Below are positions 54,594 through 63,408 of a stretch of 64,000 bases of DNA, one piece after another. The notes below the pieces were generated by a model. The model ran no database searches and was not told the origin of the DNA. It was given only the letters and a program-made list of their open reading frames with translations. The position numbers and the translations under genes were made by a program. Source of the stretch: Novosphingobium rosa NBRC 15208 (GTDB lineage: Bacteria > Pseudomonadota > Alphaproteobacteria > Sphingomonadales > Sphingomonadaceae); assembly GCF_001598555.1 (NCBI RefSeq), contig NZ_BCZE01000045.1:1-64000 (forward strand), written 5' to 3'. Within the stretch, counting starts at the first letter, position 1. Each line of letters starts with the position of its first letter.

Positions 54594-55823
54594 TCAGGCG
54601 GCGACGCGGGGCGTCCCGTCGCGCTCGATCCATTCGATCAGCATGGTCAACGTGTGACGCAAAGTGCGGTCCTGCTCGGCCAGACGGGCCTCAAGCTCGC
54701 CGAGGCGGGCGGTCAGCGTCTCGATGGCCGCGGCCTGAGCAGCCGAGGCGGCGGCTTGAGCCGCATCCTCGGGGCGTTCCACACCCTGTCCACTGGCCAG
54801 CTCGATCACGGCATGTTGCAATTCGGCGATCTGCGCAGCCTGCTCGGCCAGACGGGCGCCGAGTTCTTCCGACAGCGAGGCATGATGCTCCTCAACCGGC
54901 TTCTGCCCACCGGCGGCGCGCGCGGTCAGCACAGCAGGCGCCTCATGCGCGGGCTCGGCGATCACGCGGCCCAGCGACAGGCCGCCATCGGCCACCATCT
55001 CGCTCAGCACACGGGCCAGCAGCACGCCGTCCAGCTGATCGCGCTGCTCGGCGCCGCCCGCCATCAGCAGGCGACTGACGATCTGGTTGATCCGGCGCGG
55101 CACGCCGCCGCTGGCCTGATGGATCTCACCAAACAGCGAGGGCGCGAAGGTCGGGCGGCCCTGCCAGCCGACCAGACGCAAACGGTGGCCCAGATAGGCC
55201 TCCACCTCATCCACGCCCATGGGCTCCAGATGATGGGCGGCGATCACGCGCTGGCGCAGCTGCTCCAGCCCGGCATGGGCCGAGAGGTGGTCGCGGAATT
55301 CGGGCTGGCCCAGCAGCAGGATCTGCAGCAGCGGATGATTGCCCAGCTGGAAGTTGGAGAGCATGCGCAGCTCTTCCAGCGCCTCGTCGCTGAGGTTCTG
55401 GCTTTCATCCACCACCAGCAGGCAGCGGCGGCCGTTGCGCGCCTCGGCATGCAGGAAGGCCTCGATCTGCGAAAGGGCTTTGGCCTTGCCGGTGCCGGGA
55501 TCGCGGCCCAGCGCGGCCTCGCCCTCGGCGCGGATGGCGAAGGCCTGCGCCACAAGCTGCACCAGATCGGTATCGTCCAGACGGCTGGTGACGACCTGCG
55601 CGGCGGTCAGGCGCTGGCGGTCGATGGTGGCCATCAAATGAGCGACGAGCGTGGACTTGCCGGTGCCGACGTCCCCCGTGATGACCACGAAACCCTCGCC
55701 CTGCGCCAGGCCATAGCCCAGATAGGAGAGCGCCTTGCGATGCGTCGCGCTTTCGAAATAGAACGCCGGATCGGGCGTCAGCTGGAACGGGCGAGCGGTG
55801 AAGCCGTAAAAATCATCGAACAT
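54594..55823 (-). CDS. XrtA-associated ExeA-like ATPase
   Basis: 409 residues. The opening MFDDFYGFTARPFQLTPDP is diagnostic of the exosortase-associated AAA ATPase. Walker A is GDVGTGKST near residues 50-58, and Walker B LLVVDESQNLS near 136-146. The C-terminal ~120 residues form a coiled coil rich in Ala, Gln and Glu. It resembles type II secretion ExeA/GspA, but without a peptidoglycan-binding domain. It probably energises or organises polysaccharide export. It follows the beta-barrel gene by 17 bases. Confidence 0.92.
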   Translation of the reverse strand: MFDDFYGFTARPFQLTPDPAFYFESATHRKALSYLGYGLAQGEGFVVITGDVGTGKSTLVAHLMATIDRQRLTAAQVVTSRLDDTDLVQLVAQAFAIRAEGEAALGRDPGTGKAKALSQIEAFLHAEARNGRRCLLVVDESQNLSDEALEELRMLSNFQLGNHPLLQILLLGQPEFRDHLSAHAGLEQLRQRVIAAHHLEPMGVDEVEAYLGHRLRLVGWQGRPTFAPSLFGEIHQASGGVPRRINQIVSRLLMAGGAEQRDQLDGVLLARVLSEMVADGGLSLGRVIAEPAHEAPAVLTARAAGGQKPVEEHHASLSEELGARLAEQAAQIAELQHAVIELASGQGVERPEDAAQAAASAAQAAAIETLTARLGELEARLAEQDRTLRHTLTMLIEWIERDGTPRVAA

Positions 55824-55840
55824 CGTCAGTCCTCCGCCGA

Positions 55841-57853
55841 TCAGAAGGTGTAGCGCATGCCAAGGGCCCCGGATGCGATCCAGATGTCCTCGCTCTGATC
55901 GGTCTTGGCCCCCGTGATAACCGCAGAGGCGTTGCCGCTAAGGTGCCGTGTGAAATAGTAATTATACAGAGCTGTTGCACTCACGCCGGTGGTATCGCCT
56001 GCCGCCGCCAGACCGCTCTCGAAGCGGTAAAGCTCCAGCGTGGTCTGGATGGTGGAGCGCTGGCTCAGCTTGCCGCTGACCATCGCGGCGCCCCAGTAAT
56101 ACTGGTCGGCCTTGCCGTCCAGCGCAGCCAGCACCGTATCGGGGGCGCCGATATACTGCCGCCGCTCCCAGCCACCGGCAAGGCCCGCCTGCCAATGGCC
56201 GAAATCATAGATGGCGCTGGCCGTCACGCCGCGCCCGCGATAGATCTGCCCGTTGAGCGAGCCAAGCCCGCCGCTGACGCAGCCCCCGCCCGTGGATGAA
56301 CCGACGCAGCTGGTGAGGCCACCCGAAATCGGATCGCGAATGGCGGTAAAGCTGGTCGGCGCGGAGCTGAGCGCCGTGGTCAAGGCGCCGCCGAAACCGG
56401 TGAGGTTCTCATAGGCCACCACATTGAAGGTGGTGCGGCCATTGGGCTTCCAGTTGAAGAAGCCATAGCCGCCAAGACGGCCATAACGCCGCCCGATATG
56501 CGCCTCGGCGCTGGTGCGGGGGTTGGGGCGCCATTGCACGCCCACATCCCAGATCAGCCCGCTGGTGTCGAAGGCCATGATGCGCGGGCTGGCATAATCG
56601 GTCACATAGCGGCCATGGCTGTCCACCACGGGGTTGCCGCTGGCGTCACGCACCGCATCGCGGCTGCTGACCTGCACCTTTTCATAGCCAATCGTGCCGA
56701 TGGCGTTCAGATTCTGGGTCACCGGCACGATCACGCCCGCGCGGGCGTGCACATCCTCCACCTTCTGGTCGAGGTTGGAAATATCTTGCCGGTAATAGCC
56801 CGCCTCGCCCGTCAGGCCGACAGGCAGGCCCAGATCGCCCGGCTTGGTCGCGGCGGCCAGACGCGCATCCTGCGAGAGCGAATGGCCAAGGATGCCGCCG
56901 CCGGCCGCCACCGCGCCGTCGCTGCCATCCACCTTGGTGTAGCCCGCGTGATAGGCGGCGTTCACCGCCACATCGCCCAGCTGCGTGGCGTAGCGCGGCC
57001 CGGCATAGACCGAATAGATCTGGCTGAGGAAATCGCCCTGACTGTTCACGCCCGCAAAGGTCGCGCCCCCGGCGTAGGTGTTCACGCGGTTGGCGTAACC
57101 GCCGTAATCCATATAGAGCCCGCCTTTGCCCTCACCGGTGAGGCGGGTCGAGAAATTGGCGATGCCGCTGACATTGTCGCTGTCCTGCGCGCGGCCCCAG
57201 CCGATGTTGCGCTGATAGCGCAAGGAAATCGCGCCCTGCGTGTTGCGGCCATTGACCAGACCGTCCACGCCCGCCGCCAGCACCGAATAGGTCAGAACAT
57301 CGCTGGAGGGCGAGAGCGGCACATAGGCCACCTGCTGCGCCTCGATATAGGGGCGGATCACCAGCGGGCGGCCATGCAGATCGCCGCTGCCGAAGGTGTT
57401 GATCTGGCCGGGAATCAGCGCCGAGGGGGCCAGCACGGTATCATCGCCGCCGCCCGCGCCATCGACCTCCTGCATGCTCACGCCACCGTTCGCCGCGCCG
57501 CGCGCGCCGCGTATCTGCGGGGCCTGCCGGGTGGAGATATCGGTGGAGGAGGGATCGTTGTCCTGCGGTTCACCATTATAGGAAACCACATTGTTGTAGG
57601 GCCCGGAATTATAGGAATTAGCGCCATAGGCCGAATTGGGCGTGGCCTGCAGCGTGCTGCGTGTGGCAGAGTCCGCCGAAGACTGTGGGGAGGCCTGGGG
57701 CGCAGGCGCAGCGCTTTGGTCCGCATCGGCCTGAAGCAGGCCGCCGGTGTCATAGGCCATCGCCGCGCCCGGCGCGCCCTTGGCCACAGCCATGCCCGGC
57801 GCTGCCAGCGCCGTCAGGCTTACCGTTAAGAGGAAGACCCCCGACACTTTCAT
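55841..57853 (-). CDS. Outer-membrane beta-barrel protein of the XrtA locus
   Basis: 670 residues. A signal peptide (MKVSGVFLLTVSLTALAAPG) leads, followed by about 130 residues of low-complexity Ala/Gln/Ser/Asn sequence. From about residue 165 there are many amphipathic strands separated by Gly/Asn-rich turns, ending in MRYTF, a C-terminal aromatic typical of barrels assembled by the BAM complex. It matches the position and form of the uncharacterised outer-membrane protein of exosortase A loci, a candidate export pore or surface receptor. ATG 57853 overlaps the autokinase stop (ATGA). Confidence 0.85.
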   Translation of the reverse strand: MKVSGVFLLTVSLTALAAPGMAVAKGAPGAAMAYDTGGLLQADADQSAAPAPQASPQSSADSATRSTLQATPNSAYGANSYNSGPYNNVVSYNGEPQDNDPSSTDISTRQAPQIRGARGAANGGVSMQEVDGAGGGDDTVLAPSALIPGQINTFGSGDLHGRPLVIRPYIEAQQVAYVPLSPSSDVLTYSVLAAGVDGLVNGRNTQGAISLRYQRNIGWGRAQDSDNVSGIANFSTRLTGEGKGGLYMDYGGYANRVNTYAGGATFAGVNSQGDFLSQIYSVYAGPRYATQLGDVAVNAAYHAGYTKVDGSDGAVAAGGGILGHSLSQDARLAAATKPGDLGLPVGLTGEAGYYRQDISNLDQKVEDVHARAGVIVPVTQNLNAIGTIGYEKVQVSSRDAVRDASGNPVVDSHGRYVTDYASPRIMAFDTSGLIWDVGVQWRPNPRTSAEAHIGRRYGRLGGYGFFNWKPNGRTTFNVVAYENLTGFGGALTTALSSAPTSFTAIRDPISGGLTSCVGSSTGGGCVSGGLGSLNGQIYRGRGVTASAIYDFGHWQAGLAGGWERRQYIGAPDTVLAALDGKADQYYWGAAMVSGKLSQRSTIQTTLELYRFESGLAAAGDTTGVSATALYNYYFTRHLSGNASAVITGAKTDQSEDIWIASGALGMRYTF

Positions 57854-59175
57854 CCGCGATATCCGTGATAGGAGCCGAAGCGCCGCCCGCTGGGGCTGAA
57901 CTGCACCGCATTGAGCAGCAGTTGCACATTGGGGCAACCCGCCAGCAAAGAGGCGGCATCCTGCACCGCATTGGTGCTGGTCTTGTCGGCGCGCACCACC
58001 ATCACCACCTGCCCGACCAGCTTGGCGACCTCGGCAGGATACATGGTGGCCAGCGTGGGCGGCGTGTCGATGACGACGATGCGGCGCGGATAGCCCTCGG
58101 TCAGCAGATCGAGCACGCGGGGCGCGCGCGAGCTGGCGAGATATTCCGCGTCCGAATTGGTGGGGCGACCGCCCGGCAGCACCGACAGGCCCGCCACATC
58201 GGTGGGGATCACCAGCGAACGCACATCCACGCGCGGATCGACCAGCGCATCCATCAGCCCCGGCCCCGCCGGAATGCCCAGCAGGCCCAACGCGGAGGAA
58301 CGCGCCAGATCGAGGTCGATCAGCACCACCTCGGCTTCCTTTTCCGCCGCGATCGACATGGCGAAATTGAGCGCGCAGAAGGTCTTGCCCTCGCCCGGAT
58401 GGGGACTGGTGATCATGATGCGCTGGCTGGCGGGGCCGGAGCGCATGCGGCGCAGCTCCTCGGCCTGGGCCAACAGCTGGCGCTTGACGATGCGGAACTC
58501 TTCAAGCTGGGCGGTGGCCCCGCTTTCCGGCACGATCAGCCCCGCTTCGGCCAGAGCGGCGCGGTTGACGGCATGGCGCGGCCGCGCGGGCGGCGGCGGG
58601 GTGATGGGCTGCTGAGCGGCGGGCGCGGGTTGTGGGGAATAGCCCTGCTGGGGATAGCCCGGCTGCTGGGCATAACCCTGAGGCGGGTAGCCGGGCCAGG
58701 CCGGGGGCTGGCCATAGGCCTGCTGCGGCGGAAGACCCTGCGAGGGGTAGGGATAGGCGGGATGTCCACCCTGTCCGTAGGGCGCTTGCCCATAAGCCGG
58801 ATGCCCGTAAGGCGGCGGACCGCCTTGCCCGAAAGGTGGCTGGCCACCTTGCCCGAGAGGTGGCTGGCCACCCTGCCCGAGAGGTGGCTGGCCACCCTGC
58901 CCGAAAAGCGGCTGTCCATAGGGCGGAAATTGCTGCGGCTGCGCCGGATAAGGCGCGCCCGTCTGCGGATCGACCGAAGCAGCCTGCGGCACGGGAGTGC
59001 CCTGAGGCAGGGGCTGAGGCCGGATCGGCGCCTGCTCGGGTGAAGCGGCGCCGGGCTGGCCCAGCGGCACGACCTGCCCCCGTCCATCCTGACCATGGCC
59101 ATCCTGGCCCTCGCCATCCGAACCTTGTCCGGCGTTGCCCTGAGGCTTCAGTTTCCTGGGTTCGAACATCGCCAT
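57850..59175 (-). CDS. XrtA-associated tyrosine autokinase with Pro/Gln/Gly-rich N-terminus
   Basis: 441 residues. Residues 1-205 are disordered and rich in Pro, Gln, Gly and Tyr, including a tandem 8-residue repeat of the type GQGGQPPL. Residues 210-441 are the CpsD/Wzc-type BY-kinase: Walker A SPHPGEGKTFCALN, Walker A' VVLIDLDLARSS and Walker B VVIDTPPT, with a short C-terminal tail GSYHGYRG carrying Tyr. It controls polymer length or export together with the adjacent chain-length determinant, from which it is split (4-base gap). The long N-terminal tail is unusual for the family. Confidence 0.9.
   Translation of the reverse strand: MAMFEPRKLKPQGNAGQGSDGEGQDGHGQDGRGQVVPLGQPGAASPEQAPIRPQPLPQGTPVPQAASVDPQTGAPYPAQPQQFPPYGQPLFGQGGQPPLGQGGQPPLGQGGQPPFGQGGPPPYGHPAYGQAPYGQGGHPAYPYPSQGLPPQQAYGQPPAWPGYPPQGYAQQPGYPQQGYSPQPAPAAQQPITPPPPARPRHAVNRAALAEAGLIVPESGATAQLEEFRIVKRQLLAQAEELRRMRSGPASQRIMITSPHPGEGKTFCALNFAMSIAAEKEAEVVLIDLDLARSSALGLLGIPAGPGLMDALVDPRVDVRSLVIPTDVAGLSVLPGGRPTNSDAEYLASSRAPRVLDLLTEGYPRRIVVIDTPPTLATMYPAEVAKLVGQVVMVVRADKTSTNAVQDAASLLAGCPNVQLLLNAVQFSPSGRRFGSYHGYRG
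58823..58918. repeat. 24-bp tandem repeat, four units, coding
   Basis: Four consecutive 24-base units (58823, 58847, 58871, 58895) differ at one to a few positions. The second and third differ at one base; the first and last are more diverged. On the minus strand they encode QPPLGQGG-type octapeptides of the autokinase N-terminus. Since 24 is divisible by three, copy-number change would keep the frame. Confidence 0.88.
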
Positions 59176-59179
59176 CTCC

Positions 59180-60727
59180 TCAGGCCCCGCCGCCGATGTT
59201 GAAGCGTTCCATCATCACCAGCAGCATGAACAGCCCACCCAGCGCGCCGCTGGCGGCGACAAAGCCGCGCAGGCCCCGCTTGCGTTCCGCCCGCGCCGCA
59301 TCCGACAGCGACTGCGAAATCGCCCCCAGCACCGGCAGGCCGGTCACACGCTCCAGCTTGGCCGTGGTGGCGAAGCTGGACTGCAGCTCACCCAGCGCAA
59401 AGGCCACACCCAGCCCAGCGCCGATCCCCGCCACCAGCACCACCATCAGCAGCAGCGGACGGTTGGGCGCCGAGGCGCCATGCGGCAGCACCGGCGGATC
59501 GAGCACCTGGAACTTGGTGGCGCCATGGGCCGCCACGACCTGACCGCGCAGCCGCAATTCCTCGCGGTCCTGCAGCAGCTTGTCATATTGGGCTTTGAGA
59601 ATGTCGTAGTCGCGGCTGATGTTCTGCGCTTCCTGCGCCAGTTCGGGATTGCTGAGCTGGCGCGCCGTCTGGGTGGCGATGGCCTGCTCGATGGTGGCGC
59701 GCCGCGCCTGAAGCGCCTGAAGGTTGGCGGTGCGCTCCACGCGGATCGATTCCAGCGTGGTGTAGGCCGGATTGGGCTGCGCGCCCGGCCCGGCGACAGG
59801 CGTGGGCCCCTCTGCGCGGATCTGGGCTTTCAGCGCCACGATCTGGTTGCGCGCCGCGATCACATCGGGGTGATTGTCGGTCATGCCGCGCGCGTGCATG
59901 CCGACGAGATCGGATTGCAGCTGCGCCAGTTGCGCCCGCGTGCCACCAAGCTGGCCGGGCGCGGAAACCCCGGCAATCGTGGGGGCAACGCCGGCCATCT
60001 GGCCGTTGACGGCGGCCAGCGCGCTCTGCGCGGCGGCGATATCGCCATCGAGGCCACGCATCTCGGCGCGGTTCTGCTCCATCTGCTGGATCGTCGAGAC
60101 GCCGCCCTGCGCCAGTTCGGGATGCTGGGTCTCGAAGGTGAGGCGGCGCTGTTCGGCGGCCTGCAGCTCACCCTGACGGTTCACCAGCTGCTGGTCGAGG
60201 AAGTCCAGCGTCTGCTTCATCTCGCCCTGATTGGTGCTGTTGTTCTCGTCGCCGAAAATGTCGATCACCTTGCGCACGATGTCCTGCGCCAGATGCGCGC
60301 CATCGGCATCGCTCATCCCGCCGCCCGAGCGCGATTCGGCGCTGATCTCGAAAATGTTGTCCTGCGTGGCGACGATCTTGATCGATTTGGAAAGGCCCGC
60401 AATCATGCCCTCCATCTGCTTGCGATCGGTGATGTTGTCGCCCAGACGGGTGCCGCGCACCACCTTTTCCAGATTGGCCGAGCTGGTGAGCGTATCGCGC
60501 ACACGGTCCACATCGCGCTTGCGGTCCCCGGCATCGATGCCGACCTGCGCCGAAAGCGGATCGTAAAGCTGCACCATGATGCGCGCATGCGATTGATACG
60601 TATTGGGAATGGTGCTGACCATCCCCCAGCCCGCAAGGCACACCAGCCAGGCAACGCCCAGCGCGATCCAGCGGCGGCGCCAGATCGAGAAGAGCGTGGC
60701 TTTGATATCGTCGAAGAGCGAGTTCAT
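59180..60727 (-). CDS. XrtA-associated chain-length determinant (Wzz/PCP type)
   Basis: 515-residue inner-membrane polysaccharide co-polymerase. TM1 lies at about residues 20-40 (WIALGVAWLVCLAGWGMVS) and TM2 near 415-435, preceded by the Pro-rich VLDPPVLPHGAS. Between them is a long periplasmic coiled-coil domain; a third hydrophobic segment lies near the C-terminus. The kinase domain is absent and supplied by the separate autokinase gene. It lies 24 bases after the export lipoprotein stop. Confidence 0.92.
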   Translation of the reverse strand: MNSLFDDIKATLFSIWRRRWIALGVAWLVCLAGWGMVSTIPNTYQSHARIMVQLYDPLSAQVGIDAGDRKRDVDRVRDTLTSSANLEKVVRGTRLGDNITDRKQMEGMIAGLSKSIKIVATQDNIFEISAESRSGGGMSDADGAHLAQDIVRKVIDIFGDENNSTNQGEMKQTLDFLDQQLVNRQGELQAAEQRRLTFETQHPELAQGGVSTIQQMEQNRAEMRGLDGDIAAAQSALAAVNGQMAGVAPTIAGVSAPGQLGGTRAQLAQLQSDLVGMHARGMTDNHPDVIAARNQIVALKAQIRAEGPTPVAGPGAQPNPAYTTLESIRVERTANLQALQARRATIEQAIATQTARQLSNPELAQEAQNISRDYDILKAQYDKLLQDREELRLRGQVVAAHGATKFQVLDPPVLPHGASAPNRPLLLMVVLVAGIGAGLGVAFALGELQSSFATTAKLERVTGLPVLGAISQSLSDAARAERKRGLRGFVAASGALGGLFMLLVMMERFNIGGGA

Positions 60728-60751
60728 AAGGGTTTGATCCAGCCTCGCTGC

Positions 60752-61396
60752 TTAGAACATGCTTTCGGGGATGATGATGACATCGCCCGGCATCAGCATC
60801 ACATTGGCCTTGCTGTCACCCTTCTTGAGCAGATCGCCCAGCCGCAGGGCGAACTCCTGCTGGTGGCCGGTGGCCTTGTCGTAACGGATCAGCTTGGCCC
60901 GGTTGCCCGCAGCATATTCGGAGAGCCCGCCCACTGCAATCATCGCGTCCAGAATGGTCATATTGGCACGATAGGGCAAGCTTGCGGGCTTGCCGGTGGC
61001 GCCCACGATGCGGATCTGTTCCGAGAAGGTGCCCGCAAAGCGCGTGACGATCACCGAGACCAGCGGATCCTGAATATACTGCGAAAGCTGGAGCTGGATG
61101 TCCTGCGCCAGCATGCTGGGCGTCTTGCCCACGGCCGGCATGTCGGTGATCAGCGGCGTGGTGATGCGTCCATCGGGCCGCACCTGCACCTTGGAGCCCA
61201 GTTCGGGGTTGCGCCAGACGAAGACGGTCAATTCGTCCATCGGGCCAATGATATAGTCCTCGCCCGGGCCTTCCTGATGCGCCACGAAATTGGCCGCCGG
61301 CAACCGTGCCGCCGTGCCGTCGCCCGCGCAACCGCTCAGGGTCAGGCTGGCGAGAGCCGCGCCGGCAATGGTGTGAACGGCTGTCTTGCTCGGCAT
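60752..61396 (-). CDS. XrtA-associated polysaccharide export lipoprotein (Wza/OPX type)
   Basis: 214 residues; outer-membrane export lipoprotein. The signal peptide ends in lipobox LTLSGC (Cys near residue 22). The Poly_export core has YIIGPMDELTVFVWRNPEL and PDGRITTPLITDMPAVGKT, then a SLBB-like domain and the C-terminal VMLMPGDVIIIPES. The second of two adjacent ATGs (61396) is preferred because GGAAG lies five bases upstream; ATG 61399 is too close. It is the first gene of the polysaccharide operon. Confidence 0.92.
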   Translation of the reverse strand: MPSKTAVHTIAGAALASLTLSGCAGDGTAARLPAANFVAHQEGPGEDYIIGPMDELTVFVWRNPELGSKVQVRPDGRITTPLITDMPAVGKTPSMLAQDIQLQLSQYIQDPLVSVIVTRFAGTFSEQIRIVGATGKPASLPYRANMTILDAMIAVGGLSEYAAGNRAKLIRYDKATGHQQEFALRLGDLLKKGDSKANVMLMPGDVIIIPESMF

Positions 61397-61399
61397 CAT

Positions 61400-61596
61400 A
61401 TCTTCCCGGACTGGGCGGCATCCGGGCCTTCGCGCCTTGGTGCGGGTGCGAAGAGGGATACGGCAGTTCACGCTCGGCTATGCGCCCGAAGGGTAAACAT
61501 TGGGATAACCCTAAGCCTCGAAATTGCGACGAATGGAGCGGTGTTTGAAAGTCGGTTTGAACTTTCTTGATTCGTTCCAAGTGGGTTAGGGCCCAC
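61400..61596. promoter_or_regulatory. Gap with polysaccharide operon promoter and edge of the integrated element
   Basis: These 197 bases lie between the export lipoprotein start and the integrase stop, both on the minus strand. They should contain the polysaccharide operon promoter. A small inverted repeat GTGGG/CCCAC at 61580-61595 could end the integrase transcript. No tRNA gene lies here, and the attachment site cannot be placed without the other junction. Confidence 0.45.
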
Positions 61597-62640
61597 CTAA
61601 ACCGTTGATCGCTCCAGTTTCAAGATGGCAGAATCGCCCAGCAAAGGCTGGTTCACCCGCTTGGCGTAGTGCTCGATCATGGCCATGGATTGCCCGGTCA
61701 CGGCGGCTACCTCCTGCGGCAGACATCCTGCCTCCAAGAGGCTGTTCACCGCATTCTTGCGCAAGCCATGGGGCACCACCTCGAAGCCCAAGCCCTCGGC
61801 AAAGGCCTGGATGTTGTTCCGCAGAGCGTTGGTGCCGAGTTGGGTCCCTGTGATGCTGGTGATGATCGTCTCGCCTGTCCGTTCGACGGAATCCAGTTCC
61901 TTGGCCAGATCCTTATGGAGGAAGATCGAAAGATGCTTGTCGGTCTTTTCCTGAACGATGTTAAGTCGGCTGCCTCGAACGCTCATATCCTTTACGACGC
62001 TAACCCGGTTGCCGCGAATGCTGTCCCAGCGCATCTTGCACACATCACCGATGCGCTGCCCGGTATAGTAGAGCAGATGGACGGCCAGGCGCACGCGGGC
62101 ATCGTCGCAGGTCAACGCTGCCTCTATCAGTTCGGCAGGCCATGGCTCATGCTCGCCTGTCTTGAAGCGCACGAAATCCTTGGCCGGATCGGCGTTGGTC
62201 ATCTCGTTGATGCGTGCGAATCGGAACAACACCTTCAGAACCGCGAGGAATATGTTGCGGGTGGCGTTGCCCTTAAGGCCCGGCAAGACATCAGCAACGC
62301 GGCCCCGGGTAACGTCATCCAGCGGGAAATCGCCAAAATTGGCCACTACCTTGTCCATCGTCAGACGATAGAGCTTGCGGCTCCCGGGCTTGAGGGCAGC
62401 GAACTCATCGGCGGCCTCGTAGCGCGCCACCAGATCCTTGACCGTTGGCAAAGCTGAAGACCGGCGGGTACGGTGCCCCATCATGGTATTGTAGCTGTCC
62501 CAGAAGCCGGGAGAGTTATAGGGAGGCAGAGCAGTCCAGATCAGCTTGCCATTTTGCTTACAGCCGGTGTTGAAATAGCCGTAGAGCTTGCCCTTGCTGA
62601 TCTGGAACTTCACATACTTCAGCTTCGGCTTACGTTTCAT
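61597..62640 (-). CDS. int: Tyrosine site-specific recombinase (integrase)
   Basis: 347-residue phage-type integrase. The N-terminal arm and core-binding domain contain LVARYEAADEFAALKPGSR. The catalytic residues are Arg196 (TGQRIGDV), Lys232, His291 and Arg294 (HGLRKNAVN) and Tyr325 (EHYAKR). The second box His is replaced by Gln317 (TGQSM), a tolerated variation in some members. It overlaps the excisionase-like gene by four bases. It marks the end of a prophage or integrative element that continues beyond 64000. Confidence 0.93.
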   Translation of the reverse strand: MKRKPKLKYVKFQISKGKLYGYFNTGCKQNGKLIWTALPPYNSPGFWDSYNTMMGHRTRRSSALPTVKDLVARYEAADEFAALKPGSRKLYRLTMDKVVANFGDFPLDDVTRGRVADVLPGLKGNATRNIFLAVLKVLFRFARINEMTNADPAKDFVRFKTGEHEPWPAELIEAALTCDDARVRLAVHLLYYTGQRIGDVCKMRWDSIRGNRVSVVKDMSVRGSRLNIVQEKTDKHLSIFLHKDLAKELDSVERTGETIITSITGTQLGTNALRNNIQAFAEGLGFEVVPHGLRKNAVNSLLEAGCLPQEVAAVTGQSMAMIEHYAKRVNQPLLGDSAILKLERSTV

Positions 62641-62903
62641 GCGACATTCGCGCTCCGTTGCATGGCAATACGCTCTTCAAAGCGTCGGATATGATCGGGG
62701 ACTTGCGGAGCACTCAGATTGTTTATCGCCGCGTCGATAGCATCCCGGCGCCAGTGCTCGCGGCCACCCAGGATGATCCCGGTGGGCATCCGTCCGGCGG
62801 CGATCTCTTTAGTGAAAGAGACCTCGCTCAGGTCCAGATAGGCCGCTGCCGTGGAGCGCCTCATCATCGCCGGCCATGCGGGGATATCCGTTCGCTTGTT
62901 CAT
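62637..62903 (-). CDS. Excisionase-like small DNA-binding protein
   Basis: 88 residues with an AlpA/Xis-type winged helix: the N-terminal part reads MMRRSTAAAYLDLSEVSFTKEIAAG, then IILGGREHWRRDAIDAAI. Its start and stop overlap its neighbours by four bases, and int follows directly. By position it probably directs excision or regulates int. The family assignment is by pattern only. Confidence 0.75.
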   Translation of the reverse strand: MNKRTDIPAWPAMMRRSTAAAYLDLSEVSFTKEIAAGRMPTGIILGGREHWRRDAIDAAINNLSAPQVPDHIRRFEERIAMQRSANVA

Positions 62904-63163
62904 AGGCCGATCCTCCCTTCCCTAAGCATTTCAGCGGCACGGCGCAGGTATGCGAGATGCAGCCCAGCGCGCCCGTCAGTCGGCAGCAGACCCTCAATCA
63001 TGCGGGCTGCAACAAGGTGCGGCGGACTGGCGAAGCAATCGCCGCTGGACAGGCAGCGGCCAGCAAGGGAGCATTCCGGCGCATATCCCTCGCAAGCCAG
63101 CATGGCATTGCCGAACCGGGCGGAATCTGCACCATGGCGGAGGTCGATTTCACGAACCTTCAT
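62900..63163 (-). CDS. Small Cys-containing protein of the integrated element
   Basis: 87 residues, no family recognised. Four Cys fall within 20 residues in the middle (C-x6-C-x5-C-x5-C, from ACEGYAPEC to SGDC), which could bind a metal or form a cluster. The remainder is helical. Four-base overlaps with both neighbours argue that it is really translated. Confidence 0.6.
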   Translation of the reverse strand: MKVREIDLRHGADSARFGNAMLACEGYAPECSLAGRCLSSGDCFASPPHLVAARMIEGLLPTDGRAGLHLAYLRRAAEMLREGRIGL

Positions 63164-63408
63164 CCCACATGCTCCTTCACCAGTGCCCAGCAGATCTGGA
63201 CAGCATAGGAGGTGGAGACGCGCTTCACCTTGCCGGCGCGCTCAAGGCGCTTCATCTGGCGCAAAACCCACGGGGTCTCGACATCGAAAAGGTAAGGGCT
63301 TGAGCGCAAATAATTGCGGACGACGTAGGTCATTGCATCATGCCGCTGACCAAGGATTTCGAGCAGCACATCGTCGCGTGGCTTGCCTGGGTTGAAGGTA
63401 CGGGTCAT
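63160..63408 (-). CDS. Small winged-helix-like protein of the integrated element
   Basis: 82 residues. A helix-rich N-terminus is followed by TPWVLRQMKRLERAGKVKRVSTSYAVQICW, whose helix-helix-strand-turn-strand pattern fits a winged-helix DNA-binding fold. ATG 63408 overlaps the methylase stop (ATGA); the open frame to 63438 lies within that gene. It may be a transcription or replication regulator of the element. Confidence 0.6.
   Translation of the reverse strand: MTRTFNPGKPRDDVLLEILGQRHDAMTYVVRNYLRSSPYLFDVETPWVLRQMKRLERAGKVKRVSTSYAVQICWALVKEHVG

Noticed and set aside
58823..58918. CRISPR-like periodicity of the 24-bp units
   Set aside because: Units are directly adjacent without spacers and code in frame for a repetitive protein segment.
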